DNA from: a virus
Strand: one strand, 5' to 3'
Length of the DNA stretch: 25,852 nt
Virus record (IMG/VR): IMGVR_UViG_3300017714_000139
Coordinates: 1-25,852 of that record
The notes under the pieces are model-generated. The model was not told where the DNA came from, made no database searches, and saw only the letters and a list, made by a program, of their open reading frames with translations. The position numbers and the translations under genes were made by a program. Below, piece by piece: positions 14,992-22,842 of the stretch. Each line of letters begins with the position of its first letter. Position 1 is the first letter of the stretch.

Positions 14992-16764
14992 ATGGGTAAC
15001 GTAGTTGATAGCAGTGGTAAACCAATATTAGACAGTAGTGGTAATCCAATTAAAACTGGATCATCAGATGCCGCTAAAGTATCTAAAAACAATTCAACCT
15101 CAGGTGCTGACAAAGTAACTCCAGAACAGAAAAAATATTTTTCTTCAATGGATACAAACCAATCTGTATTCACTGAAGCAGAAATTGAAGCCGTAAGAGC
15201 AGGCGGCGATGAATCTTTAGCAAAAACAATGGAACAGCAAAACGAAGACGCAATTGCGGCGGCTGGTGAAAATGCTGACGGAGAAGCAACTGATGATGCT
15301 GTACAAGGAGATGGAGATAAATCTCCAGGCGAAGGTAGAAAGACAGCTGATACAATTGATCCTACATTGAGAGGTCCATCAAGAGCACAAGAAAATTATT
15401 CATTAAAAGCAAATCCAACAGCATTTATGTCTGGGTTACCTAGACAAAAGTTTCAGTACGTTGCAACATTTAGATTTAATTCTGATGATGCATTTAATAC
15501 TATATTTCAAAATCAAATTGATGCTCAAGTAGAGAGAAACATGGCACCAGATCAATACAATGGTGCAGATGCCGGCTTCGCAGTAAATGATACAACATCA
15601 GATGCATATAAAGAAGGTGAAAGAATTTCAAGAAACAAAGTTATTGGCGATTTGAAAAAAAGTTTAATATGGAACATTAAATCAATTGACGGTCCAAAAG
15701 TAACTATGGCAATGGATGTTCTTAACCAATACAACAGAAAAAGAAATGTATATAGACGTGTAGAATATGATCCAATTAATGTAAGATTTTATGACACTAT
15801 GAATAGTGCCGCAATGAATCTTTGGAAATATTTGTACGAACATCATGTAAGAGATGGTAGAAATAAAAGTTGGAAGTATCAAGGACTTGGTAATGTTGAA
15901 AACATTGCCGCTCCATATCAAAGAACAATAGTATCTGGAGAAGATGTTTTTATGAAAGATAATAACTATGGTGTTGACATTGCTCATGGTTATGATCAAA
16001 GAGATGGTTTAATTAAAAGTTTAGATTTATATCTAGTTCACGGTAGAAAATTTACTTTGATAAGATATGTAAATCCAAAAATTACAGCAATGGATCATGA
16101 TAACTTTACGTATGAGTCAAGTGGACCAATTGAAATGGGTATGCAGTTTGCATATGAAACTGTTTTATATGAAACAATCAATCATCCAATAGATGAATTA
16201 CAAGACAGTAATATTGACTTAAAAGAATTATTTCAAACAGCAGAAATGCCAGAAACACCAGCAACAGAAGATTTTAGTAGTGTAACAAATGATGGTGAAG
16301 GGTCAATAAAAGATGATTCGTATATGACAAAAATGACAGGTGAAACAGGAGTGCAAGATCCTTTAAGTGCCGAGTCAGCTGGCTCAGGAACTACTGTAAC
16401 AGGTAGTGATGCAAGAGGTGATGTTGGTGCTGTTAATACTAAAGGTGGGTCATCAGTCTTTGGAAGTATAATGGGAGGTCAACCAATTACTGATAGTATA
16501 AGTGCAATTTCAAACAAAGTATACAATGGTGCTAAAAGTGTTGGATCAAGTTTTGGAACAGGGTCATCGTCAACAGGTAGTATGTTTTCTAATTGGCCAA
16601 ACAGTGGTGGAAAATATAATCCAGATTCTCCAAATTATGTTAAACCTAAAAAAGGTTATGTTAAAGATTCAAAAGGTAGAGTAATAAAAGACAGTAGTGG
16701 AAATGCAATAAGAGGTGGAACAGGATCAAATCCAAACACTGGTGGTGGAGCAAGTTATAGATAA
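14992..16764 (+). CDS. Second tail-tube-like protein (baseplate/tube candidate, gp48/gp54 type)
   Basis: Residues 140-400 look like a tail-tube domain: PRQKFQYVATFRFNSDD, then SIDGPKVTMAMDVLNQYN, RRVEYDPINVRFYDTMNS and LWKYLYEHHVRDG. T4 gp48 and gp54 are tube-like proteins that start the tube on the baseplate, and position after gp19 suits such a role, but I cannot tell which it is. The 590-residue protein has a hydrophilic acidic N-terminal arm (about 1-125) and a Gly/Ser-rich C-terminal arm (about 430-590). The motif DSSGN-(P/A)-I is near both ends (DSSGNPI at about 15, DSSGNAI at about 566). The start has GAGGG 11 bases upstream; the stop overlaps the next ATG by one base. Confidence 0.7.
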   Translation: MGNVVDSSGKPILDSSGNPIKTGSSDAAKVSKNNSTSGADKVTPEQKKYFSSMDTNQSVFTEAEIEAVRAGGDESLAKTMEQQNEDAIAAAGENADGEATDDAVQGDGDKSPGEGRKTADTIDPTLRGPSRAQENYSLKANPTAFMSGLPRQKFQYVATFRFNSDDAFNTIFQNQIDAQVERNMAPDQYNGADAGFAVNDTTSDAYKEGERISRNKVIGDLKKSLIWNIKSIDGPKVTMAMDVLNQYNRKRNVYRRVEYDPINVRFYDTMNSAAMNLWKYLYEHHVRDGRNKSWKYQGLGNVENIAAPYQRTIVSGEDVFMKDNNYGVDIAHGYDQRDGLIKSLDLYLVHGRKFTLIRYVNPKITAMDHDNFTYESSGPIEMGMQFAYETVLYETINHPIDELQDSNIDLKELFQTAEMPETPATEDFSSVTNDGEGSIKDDSYMTKMTGETGVQDPLSAESAGSGTTVTGSDARGDVGAVNTKGGSSVFGSIMGGQPITDSISAISNKVYNGAKSVGSSFGTGSSSTGSMFSNWPNSGGKYNPDSPNYVKPKKGYVKDSKGRVIKDSSGNAIRGGTGSNPNTGGGASYR

Positions 16765-17204
16765 TGGCACAAGATAGTACAAATATGATTGCAAGAGTAG
16801 GTGGAGAAACTCAGATTACATCTCTGTTTGGAAATTTAATGAATCAATTATTAAATTCAGAAAACACATTGTCAGTTCAAGACCTAACTACTAAGATACT
16901 AAACACATACGGTGGTGAACAAAGACAAGTTAGTCCTGCCAAATACGATTACATATATGGAATATTTGAAAAACAAGTTGAGTCAAAACAATTAGCAAAA
17001 GCATACGCACTTTTGGTTATTGATTCTATAAAAACTTTAAATCTAACAGTTGATCAATTATTTGAAAGTACAAATGATCCAATTAAGTTCACTAATTTAG
17101 GAACTACATTATTAAATCACTATAGACCTATTACAAGTCAAGTAGGATCAATTGATACAACTTCACAAGTACCAAATCACGTTTCAAGAATGATAGCATA
17201 TTAG
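16764..17204 (+). CDS. Uncharacterised 146-residue protein, probably virion-associated
   Basis: Not recognised. It is Gln/Asn/Thr/Leu-rich and likely helical, with no membrane segment or signal peptide. Its ATG overlaps the stop of the tube-like gene by one base (TAATG), so the two are translationally coupled. Being locked to a tail gene and followed by a radical SAM gene, it is probably a small tail or baseplate component or assembly factor; this is inference from context only. Confidence 0.75.
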   Translation: MAQDSTNMIARVGGETQITSLFGNLMNQLLNSENTLSVQDLTTKILNTYGGEQRQVSPAKYDYIYGIFEKQVESKQLAKAYALLVIDSIKTLNLTVDQLFESTNDPIKFTNLGTTLLNHYRPITSQVGSIDTTSQVPNHVSRMIAY

Positions 17205-17209
17205 CATAC

Positions 17210-17217
17210 GATAAGTA
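17210..17217 (+). promoter_or_regulatory. Late-like octamer for radical SAM copy 2, leaderless spacing
   Basis: GATAAGTA, two mismatches from TATAAATA, then GTAGT and the ATG at 17223. The five-base gap matches six other genes here. Confidence 0.45.
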
Positions 17218-17222
17218 GTAGT

Positions 17223-18470
17223 ATGCATATTAATTGGAAATCTTCTGAGTATTATATAAACCCAAATGAAATTAAAATAATTCAATTTGAGCCAACTAGT
17301 TATTGTAATTTAAGATGTATAGGTTGTTCAAGAACAGATAGTCATACTGGGCTACCTAAAAAAATAGTTTTAGATCATCAGCAACATATTTCTTTAGAAT
17401 TAATTGAACCAATATTTAAAAATTTAAAAAACTTAGAACGTATTAAGTTTGATGGTGATATTGGGGATTGCTTTTCTCATCCAAATTTATATGAGATTGT
17501 AGAAAAAATATTAGATTTACTTCCTAACGTTAAAATACTTTTACATACAAACTTATCTAATGGAACAGATGAAACATTTTTAAAATTAATACAACTTTCT
17601 AAACGGATTACCATTATAGCAGGAGTTGATGGATTGTATGACGAATGTTCAACTTATAGGCGTGGAGCATCATGGAAAATAATTCAAAGACGATTTGAAA
17701 TGCTTAAAGAGTATTCACCAGATAGACACAAATGGAGATGGTTAGATTTTGATTTTAATAGACATCAGCAAGATGAAGCAAAGCTAATGTCTATAGATTA
17801 TAAATTTAATGAATTTGAATTAGCTACTCCATATTCAAACAGCAATGAAATAACAAATAGTAAGATAGATGATTTTAAAGAAAATAAAATAACACATAAA
17901 GGAATTTTATCAGATAAAGATAAAGTAAAAGACATTCAAAAGAATAAAAATGCTTCTATTGAAAAAAGTTTTGAATTACTTTTTAATACACAAGAACATT
18001 TTAGAAATGAAATAAACAATGTAAAAAACACAAAAACTGGTAGGCAACATATTTGTCCTTGGCAATTAAATAAATCTTTACAAGTTATGAGTGATGGAAC
18101 AGTATGGCCGTGCTGTTGGAGTAGCGATATGAATAAGTTTTTATCACAATATGGAACTGAAAAATCTTCACATGACAAGGCTTATTTAAATAGTGACTTT
18201 GCTCAACAATATTTTTTATATGATTGGTTATCAAAAATAGGTAAACACTGGAAAGAAGAAATTACAATAACTTCAAAAAACACAATGCATGAAGTTATGA
18301 AATCTAAAGTATACAGAAGGCTAAATCTTCTTATGAATCCAAAATATGATAAATTTACTATAGATAAATGTACCCAAAGTTGTAGCCATTTTATAGCCAA
18401 AGATATAATTGAAGCCGCAAATACTGGAACAATAATGACAAACGTCAAAAAATCCAATAGTAATGAATAA
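17223..18470 (+). CDS. Radical SAM protein with SPASM-like C-terminus (copy 2)
   Basis: This 415-residue paralogue of the gene at 2161 carries CNLRCIGC (C28, C32, C35, the same residue numbers as copy 1). Auxiliary cysteines are C278 (CPWQ), C297/C298 (VWPCCW) and C383/C387 (KCTQSC). Conserved blocks include LPKKIVLDHQQHISLELIEP, FDGDIGDC, ECSTYRRGASWK and WLDFDFNRHQQDEA. The region between (about 200-275) differs in sequence and length and may set substrate choice. It likely performs SAM-dependent radical modification of a peptide or protein; the substrate is unknown. Its ATG follows a late-like octamer at the leaderless spacing, with no Shine-Dalgarno. A structured RNA and gp4 follow. Confidence 0.85.
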   Translation: MHINWKSSEYYINPNEIKIIQFEPTSYCNLRCIGCSRTDSHTGLPKKIVLDHQQHISLELIEPIFKNLKNLERIKFDGDIGDCFSHPNLYEIVEKILDLLPNVKILLHTNLSNGTDETFLKLIQLSKRITIIAGVDGLYDECSTYRRGASWKIIQRRFEMLKEYSPDRHKWRWLDFDFNRHQQDEAKLMSIDYKFNEFELATPYSNSNEITNSKIDDFKENKITHKGILSDKDKVKDIQKNKNASIEKSFELLFNTQEHFRNEINNVKNTKTGRQHICPWQLNKSLQVMSDGTVWPCCWSSDMNKFLSQYGTEKSSHDKAYLNSDFAQQYFLYDWLSKIGKHWKEEITITSKNTMHEVMKSKVYRRLNLLMNPKYDKFTIDKCTQSCSHFIAKDIIEAANTGTIMTNVKKSNSNE

Positions 18471-18483
18471 TCAAGTTAAATCC

Positions 18484-18521
18484 AGCCGTTATTCCTGTTT
18501 TAAGCAGGATACAGCACGGCT
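18484..18521 (+). other. Two-tier hairpin between radical SAM copy 2 and gp4
   Basis: AGCCGT (18484-18489) pairs with ACGGCT (18516-18521), and TCCTG (18493-18497) with CAGGA (18505-18509) around a TTTTAAG loop. Asymmetric internal loops (TAT and TACAGC) separate the stems. No T run follows, so it is not a standard terminator. It lies 13 bases after the stop and just before AGAGG near the gp4 start. It may be a processing or mRNA-stability element or an unrecognised regulatory RNA. Confidence 0.45.
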
Positions 18522-18542
18522 TAGAGGTTAAATAGTAATGTT

Positions 18543-18980
18543 ATGCCAAAGTTTCAATCAGGTTATTATACGTTAAAAAATCCAAACAAGTATGTTGGAA
18601 CAAAAACTCCAAGATATAGATCTGGATGGGAATTTTCATTTATGCGTTTTTGTGATGAGCATCCTAATATAATTGCTTGGTCCAGTGAACCATTAAAAAT
18701 ACCGTACCGTAATCCTTTTACTGGAAAGTATACAGTATACGTTCCAGACTTTTTAATTACATATCTTAACAAGAATGGTAGACGTTTTAGTGAACTAATT
18801 GAAGTAAAACCAAGAGCACAAACAATTCAAGAAGCGGCAAAAACTGCAAGAGACAGAGCCACTATTGCACTTAATAGAGCAAAATGGAAAGCGGCTGGAG
18901 AATGGAGTAAACGCAAAGGCATACGTTTCCGTATATTAAATGAAGATTCTATATATAAAATGAAGCCAAAAGGTAGATAA
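18543..18980 (+). CDS. gp4: Head completion protein / PD-(D/E)xK nuclease-like (T4 gp4)
   Basis: This 145-residue protein resembles T4 gp4 (gp50/65): TPRYRSGWEFSFMRFCDEHP, WSSEPLKIPYRNPFTGK, then VPDFLITYLNKNG and ELIEVKPRAQT. The Asp near 69 and Glu87-x-Lys89 form a PD-(D/E)xK-type core. T4 gp4 stabilises packaged DNA ends and completes heads before tail joining. Length fits the family (T4 about 150). The ATG at 18543 is the only in-frame start after a stop 21 bases upstream. GTTAAATA at 18527-18534 could be a late promoter giving a 3-base leader; AGAGG at 18523-18527 is a distant Shine-Dalgarno candidate. Confidence 0.87.
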   Translation: MPKFQSGYYTLKNPNKYVGTKTPRYRSGWEFSFMRFCDEHPNIIAWSSEPLKIPYRNPFTGKYTVYVPDFLITYLNKNGRRFSELIEVKPRAQTIQEAAKTARDRATIALNRAKWKAAGEWSKRKGIRFRILNEDSIYKMKPKGR

Positions 18981-18983
18981 ATA
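18976..18983 (+). promoter_or_regulatory. Late-type promoter octamer for gp16
   Basis: GATAAATA overlaps the gp4 stop codon. The predicted start near 18989 leaves a 24-base leader with an AGGTGAT Shine-Dalgarno about 9 bases before the ATG at 19013. Confidence 0.65.
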
Positions 18984-19012
18984 ATATACGTAGTTAATAG
19001 GTGATATAAAAA

Positions 19013-19633
19013 ATGACAAAAAATTTAGAAAAAGAATTTGATTTACCTCCAATGGAAGAGGTAATTAAAAAAGCCAAGGAGAAAAACGATGAGCAAGAAA
19101 CTGTCAGCGAAACAGAAGACTCAAAAACTGAAGAAAGACAAGAAGAAATTCAGCAGGAAGTTAGTGAGCAAAGCGAAAGCGAAAGCGGAGAGAGTAGCGA
19201 AAGCAATCCACAGTCTATTATAAAAGCACTTTCAACAGCAGAAAAGATTGATAGAGCATTACCGCAAGTATCAGGATTGGATGCAGAAGATGTAGACATG
19301 GACACATATTCACAAGAGGCAATGAAATCATACAAAGATTTAATGGATCTAGGAATGAATGTAGAAGTACGTCATTCTGGTAAGTTATTTGAAGTAGCAT
19401 CTAGTATGCTTAAAAATGCTGTAGAGGCTAAAAATGCAAAATTAGAAAAAAAATTGCGTATGGTAGAGTTACAATTAAAGAAACAACGTATTGATCAAAT
19501 GTCGGGAAATGACTCAAATTCAGGGGATATTGTTGAAGGAGAAGGCTACATTGTTGGTGAAAGAAACCAACTTTTAAAGCAAATTATAGACAAAGTTCAA
19601 GATAATACGGATAACGATAAAAAAGATAAATAA
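19013..19633 (+). CDS. gp16: Terminase small subunit (T4 gp16-like)
   Basis: The 206-residue protein has an acidic N-terminal arm (about 1-65, many Glu/Ser), a central helical core (DMDTYSQEAMKSYKDLMDLG, then SGKLFEVASSMLKNAVEAKN and KLEKKLRMVELQLKKQRIDQ) and a polar tail. The core pattern, a helical pair with S/P-RH-(M/S)-EV-(F/A) followed by a K-rich helix, matches T4 gp16 (RHMEVFATLMGQM...). gp16 recognises phage DNA and regulates the gp17 packaging motor. T4 gp16 has 164 residues; the extra length is the acidic arm. gp17 lies 1.6 kb downstream, with four genes between. Confidence 0.85.
   Translation: MTKNLEKEFDLPPMEEVIKKAKEKNDEQETVSETEDSKTEERQEEIQQEVSEQSESESGESSESNPQSIIKALSTAEKIDRALPQVSGLDAEDVDMDTYSQEAMKSYKDLMDLGMNVEVRHSGKLFEVASSMLKNAVEAKNAKLEKKLRMVELQLKKQRIDQMSGNDSNSGDIVEGEGYIVGERNQLLKQIIDKVQDNTDNDKKDK
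19625..19632 (+). promoter_or_regulatory. Late-type promoter octamer for the 198-residue gene
   Basis: GATAAATA overlaps the gp16 stop. The predicted start near 19638 gives a 15-base leader containing a GGAT Shine-Dalgarno for the ATG at 19653. Confidence 0.6.
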
Positions 19634-19652
19634 AACTATAGGATATTATATT

Positions 19653-20249
19653 ATGAAAACGTTTAAAGACTATCTTGCAGAAGCAGTAAAAGAGTATACT
19701 TTTAAAGTAAAAATAGCGGGTGTACTTGAAGATGACCATTTAAGTGCAATGGAACAAGCATTGTCAAAATACAATGTTGTAAAAATGTCAGCACCTAAAA
19801 AAACTATTATGCAAGAACATCCATTAGATTTTCCAGCAAATGTAACTAATACAGAAGTTACAATTATTGAAGTAACAACAAGTATGCCTGTGTCATACCA
19901 AACACTATCAAGACATTTATCAGACTATATGGGTTTACCATATGAGTCAGTAGTTGTACAATCAGAAAGTGATCCTTTGTATCAAGAACAACAAAGAGAA
20001 ATTGAAAAAGCAAAAGCTAAACCAGAAGATTATGCACCAGTAATGGGACAACCATATGATAAATCAGAAGAATCAGATATTAAAGATGTGGTACACAGCG
20101 AAGAGTCTAAAAAAAGTTTTCTAGCTAAATTAGAAAAAGCAAGTAAAGAACGTGCAAACGTTGAAGTTGTAACAGGGTTATCTGAAAGCAAAGAAACAGA
20201 AACACCTAAAGTTAAACTTACAAGTTATATTGCGAAAGGGAAAAAATAA
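19653..20249 (+). CDS. Head-associated protein with capsid-targeting-like N-terminus
   Basis: The N-terminus MKTFKDYLAEA closely parallels the T4 capsid targeting sequence MKTYQEFIAEA. That sequence directs internal proteins into the prohead and is cut by the gp21 protease after (L/I)xE. Here LAE occupies residues 8-10, the same position as IAE in T4. Residues 13-110 look like an alpha/beta domain; the rest is charged and Pro/Glu/Lys-rich, possibly flexible. The protein is likely a prohead core or internal head protein, cleaved during maturation and perhaps injected with the DNA. The 198 residues match T4 internal protein size, but I see no other similarity. Its stop overlaps the next ATG by one base. 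Confidence 0.75.
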   Translation: MKTFKDYLAEAVKEYTFKVKIAGVLEDDHLSAMEQALSKYNVVKMSAPKKTIMQEHPLDFPANVTNTEVTIIEVTTSMPVSYQTLSRHLSDYMGLPYESVVVQSESDPLYQEQQREIEKAKAKPEDYAPVMGQPYDKSEESDIKDVVHSEESKKSFLAKLEKASKERANVEVVTGLSESKETETPKVKLTSYIAKGKK

Positions 20250-20569
20250 TGTCAGATAAAAAAATTAACGAAGATAACGGTTTATCAAGATTGTTATCAT
20301 TAGCTGGTTTAAAACCTACATTAATCGTTATGCCAACTAGTGCAGTTGAGCCAACAGATGAAGAAGTAACAGATGAAGAAGCTGAAGCAGAAATGCAACA
20401 TTCAGATGCAAGAGCAATTGATCCTGATACATTAACACCATCTAAAAAAGCACAACGTAAATTAAGATTTGTTCCTGCAAGATCAGGTGATAATCCAATT
20501 GATGAAGATGTAGTTGATTCAAAAGCTACAGAGTTGCAAAACGAGTATACAAAGTTTAAAGCGGAATAA
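20249..20569 (+). CDS. Small acidic protein, probably head-associated (106 residues)
   Basis: Not recognised. The sequence is highly acidic and likely disordered except near the N-terminus, where SRLLSLAGLKP forms a short hydrophobic helix. A similar motif (IKRIKDLAGL) ends the 711-residue protein at 23470-25605. The ATG overlaps the preceding stop (TAATG), so it is coupled to the capsid-targeted protein. A scaffold or head-core role is plausible from context. Confidence 0.7.
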   Translation: MSDKKINEDNGLSRLLSLAGLKPTLIVMPTSAVEPTDEEVTDEEAEAEMQHSDARAIDPDTLTPSKKAQRKLRFVPARSGDNPIDEDVVDSKATELQNEYTKFKAE

Positions 20570-20574
20570 TTGTA

Positions 20575-20943
20575 ATGGCTACAATAGGAGCCACAATATT
20601 TCTTTTTTTACTTTTTAAACATTGCATTATTGATCTTTACTTACAAAGTTTAATTCATTTTAAAACAAAGAAATCAAATTACCTTTCATTGTCGGCACAA
20701 TTTCATTATGCTGAACATGGACTTGGTACTTTTTTTGTTTTATGTTTTTTTATTCCATGGCCAATGGCATTCTTTTTTGGTATAGTAGATTATCTAGCAC
20801 ATTGGCATATTGATTTTTGTAAATCATCAACACAAAAACGTTTAGGCATAGTTGCACCAAGCAAAGGATATTGGTTTTTATCGTCAATTGATCAAGCAGG
20901 TCATTACTTAACATATTATCTAATTGTATTATTAATCTCTTAA
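20575..20943 (+). CDS. Small membrane protein, DUF3307-like
   Basis: The 122-residue protein is very hydrophobic with about three membrane segments (about 4-20, 50-75 and 103-122). It has HCIIDLYLQS near the N-terminus, HYAEHG in the middle, VDYLAHWHIDF and IDQAGHYLTYY. The spacing of His/Asp residues and the DQ..H near the end resemble my recollection of the DUF3307 membrane family; no function is established for it. It starts 5 bases after the previous stop with no Shine-Dalgarno. It is the only obvious membrane protein in the window; role unknown. Confidence 0.7.
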   Translation: MATIGATIFLFLLFKHCIIDLYLQSLIHFKTKKSNYLSLSAQFHYAEHGLGTFFVLCFFIPWPMAFFFGIVDYLAHWHIDFCKSSTQKRLGIVAPSKGYWFLSSIDQAGHYLTYYLIVLLIS

Positions 20944-20947
20944 AAGA

Positions 20948-20955
20948 GTTAAATA
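20948..20955 (+). promoter_or_regulatory. Late-like octamer, leaderless spacing, for the 82-residue gene
   Basis: GTTAAATA differs from TATAAATA at its first two bases and is followed by TTTGT and the ATG at 20961. Confidence 0.4.
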
Positions 20956-20960
20956 TTTGT

Positions 20961-21209
20961 ATGATACTGTTTCCTGAAAGAGTAACTACACTCAAAATAT
21001 ATTATTGGATGCCAGATTATGAAAACATCATACAACTATTCATGTGGCAGTTTGATGATATCCCACCTGAATTTAGAAAAGCTCATAAATTTTTAAACCA
21101 TTGGCATGATAACATTGACGCTGTTATTTCTGAAATATTTTTAACACATTCTGGAAACTATAAACAAGTTGAATTTAATCCTGTAGACGATATTTTCAAT
21201 CTTCATTAA
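20961..21209 (+). CDS. Uncharacterised 82-residue protein
   Basis: No family assigned. The sequence is unusually aromatic (YYWMPDYENIIQLFMWQFDD) with a second conserved-looking block, RKAHKFLNHWHDNIDAVI. I have an impression of similar proteins near terminase genes in marine T4-like phages but cannot verify it. Soluble, probably helical. It stands just upstream of gp17 and has a late-like octamer at leaderless spacing. Confidence 0.7.
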   Translation: MILFPERVTTLKIYYWMPDYENIIQLFMWQFDDIPPEFRKAHKFLNHWHDNIDAVISEIFLTHSGNYKQVEFNPVDDIFNLH

Positions 21210-21225
21210 GTGCGTATTTAATTAG

Positions 21226-21233
21226 CATAAATA
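21226..21233 (+). promoter_or_regulatory. Late-type promoter octamer for gp17, leaderless spacing
   Basis: CATAAATA, identical to the gp18 and gp19 octamers, then TAAGT and the ATG at 21239. The predicted start is the A of the ATG. Confidence 0.65.
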
Positions 21234-21238
21234 TAAGT

Positions 21239-22840
21239 ATGGCACGTAGTAAAGTATTAGAAGGCAATCTTGTTAAAAAAGCATACGCCAAAACCAAATA
21301 TACAGCAAAACAAATCAGAGAGCTAAAAAGTTGTGCTGACTTAGAAAATGGTTATATGTATTGGATGAAAAAGTATATGTGGATACAACATCCAACAAAA
21401 GGTCGTATGAAATTTAAACCTTACAAGTTTCAAGAAGAATTATTAGAAGCATACAATGGTTATAGATTTAGTATTGCCATGTGTGCAAGGCAAACAGGTA
21501 AGACAACCTGTGCGGCAGGTTACCTATTATGGTATGCAATGTTTCATCCGGACACATTAATATTGATTGCGGCACACAAATATCAAGGTGCACAAGATAT
21601 TATGCAACGTGTGAGATTTGCATATGAAGAATGTCCAGACTACATTAGATGTGGAGTAACAAGTTATAATAAAGGGTCAATGGACTTTGATAACGGATCA
21701 AGAATTATAGCACAAACAACCACAGAAACAACAGGACGTGGTATGTCCATATCAATGATATACATGGATGAGTTTGCATTCGTAGAACCACAGAACAAAG
21801 CACGAGAGTTTTGGACTTCACTATCTCCAACACTATCAACAGGTGGTAAATGTGTAATTACATCTACGCCAAATAACGATGATGACTTGTTTGCACAACT
21901 TTGGCGTGGTGCTAACAAATTACAAGATGAATACGGTAATCCAGCAGAAGTGGGACTTAATGGTTTTAGACCAACCTTTGTTCACTGGAGTCAACATCCA
22001 GAACGTGATGAAACTTGGGCTAAAGAAGAAAGACAAAGAATTGGTGAAGAAAGATTTAGACGTGAGCATGAATGTGAATTTATTGCATTTGACGAAACAC
22101 TTATTGATGGATTAAAATTAATTACACTACAAGGTACACAACCTTTGGTTAGACATGGACAAGTACGTTGGTATGATAAAATTAAAAAAGGAAGTACTTA
22201 TGTTATAGGATTGGATCCGTGTTTAGGTACGGGTGGAGACTTTGCGGCAATACAAGTTTTTAGTTTACCAGACTTTAAACAAGTTGCTGAATGGCAACAT
22301 AATAAAACACCAATACAAGGTCAAGTACGAGTAATGCATAGTATATTAAAAGAAATTAATGAAGAATTAAAAAAATTAGGTACACCAAATCCAGAAATAT
22401 ATTGGACAGTAGAAAACAACACATTAGGTGAAGCCGCAATTGTAACTATTGATGAAATGGGTGAAGATAAATTTCCAGGATACTTTTTACATGAACCACG
22501 CAAAGGTGGACAACAACGTAAAATGGCTCGTAAAGGATATAATACAACTAACAAATCAAAAGTTACCGCTTGTACAAAATTAAAAGCATGGGTTGAAACA
22601 GATAAGATTACATTATCATCTAAACCATTAGTAAGAGAATTAAAAGTCTATGTTGCCAAAGGAAATAGTTTTTCTGCTAAATCAGGCGAGCATGATGATT
22701 TAGTAGCCGCACTATTATTAGTAGTGCGTATGACTGATTTCTTAACAAGATATGATGCTACAATGGAAGAATCATTAGGAGCGACTCTTGATGATGGTGA
22801 TGATGATTACAGAGATCCTATGCCTATATCAATAGGATAA
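21239..22840 (+). CDS. gp17: Terminase large subunit (T4 gp17-like packaging ATPase/nuclease)
   Basis: The 533-residue protein has the packaging ATPase in its N-terminal half: Walker A CARQTGKTT (residues 82-90, Lys88) and Walker B MIYMDEFAFV (about 172-181). The RNase H-like nuclease is in the C-terminal half, with first catalytic Asp in IGLDPCLGTGGDFAA (about 326) and a late acidic pair in GEHDDLVAALL (about 485). gp17 pumps DNA into the prohead and cuts concatemers at the end of packaging. T4 gp17 is 610 residues; this one is shorter, mainly at the ends. There is no Shine-Dalgarno, and the late octamer sits five bases before the ATG. A 2OG oxygenase-like gene begins 2 bases after the stop. 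Confidence 0.98.
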   Translation: MARSKVLEGNLVKKAYAKTKYTAKQIRELKSCADLENGYMYWMKKYMWIQHPTKGRMKFKPYKFQEELLEAYNGYRFSIAMCARQTGKTTCAAGYLLWYAMFHPDTLILIAAHKYQGAQDIMQRVRFAYEECPDYIRCGVTSYNKGSMDFDNGSRIIAQTTTETTGRGMSISMIYMDEFAFVEPQNKAREFWTSLSPTLSTGGKCVITSTPNNDDDLFAQLWRGANKLQDEYGNPAEVGLNGFRPTFVHWSQHPERDETWAKEERQRIGEERFRREHECEFIAFDETLIDGLKLITLQGTQPLVRHGQVRWYDKIKKGSTYVIGLDPCLGTGGDFAAIQVFSLPDFKQVAEWQHNKTPIQGQVRVMHSILKEINEELKKLGTPNPEIYWTVENNTLGEAAIVTIDEMGEDKFPGYFLHEPRKGGQQRKMARKGYNTTNKSKVTACTKLKAWVETDKITLSSKPLVRELKVYVAKGNSFSAKSGEHDDLVAALLLVVRMTDFLTRYDATMEESLGATLDDGDDDYRDPMPISIG

Positions 22841-22842
22841 TA

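Noticed and set aside
18484-18521. SAM or other known riboswitch next to the radical SAM gene
   Set aside because: The hairpin does not match any riboswitch consensus I can recall, and it lies downstream of the radical SAM gene.
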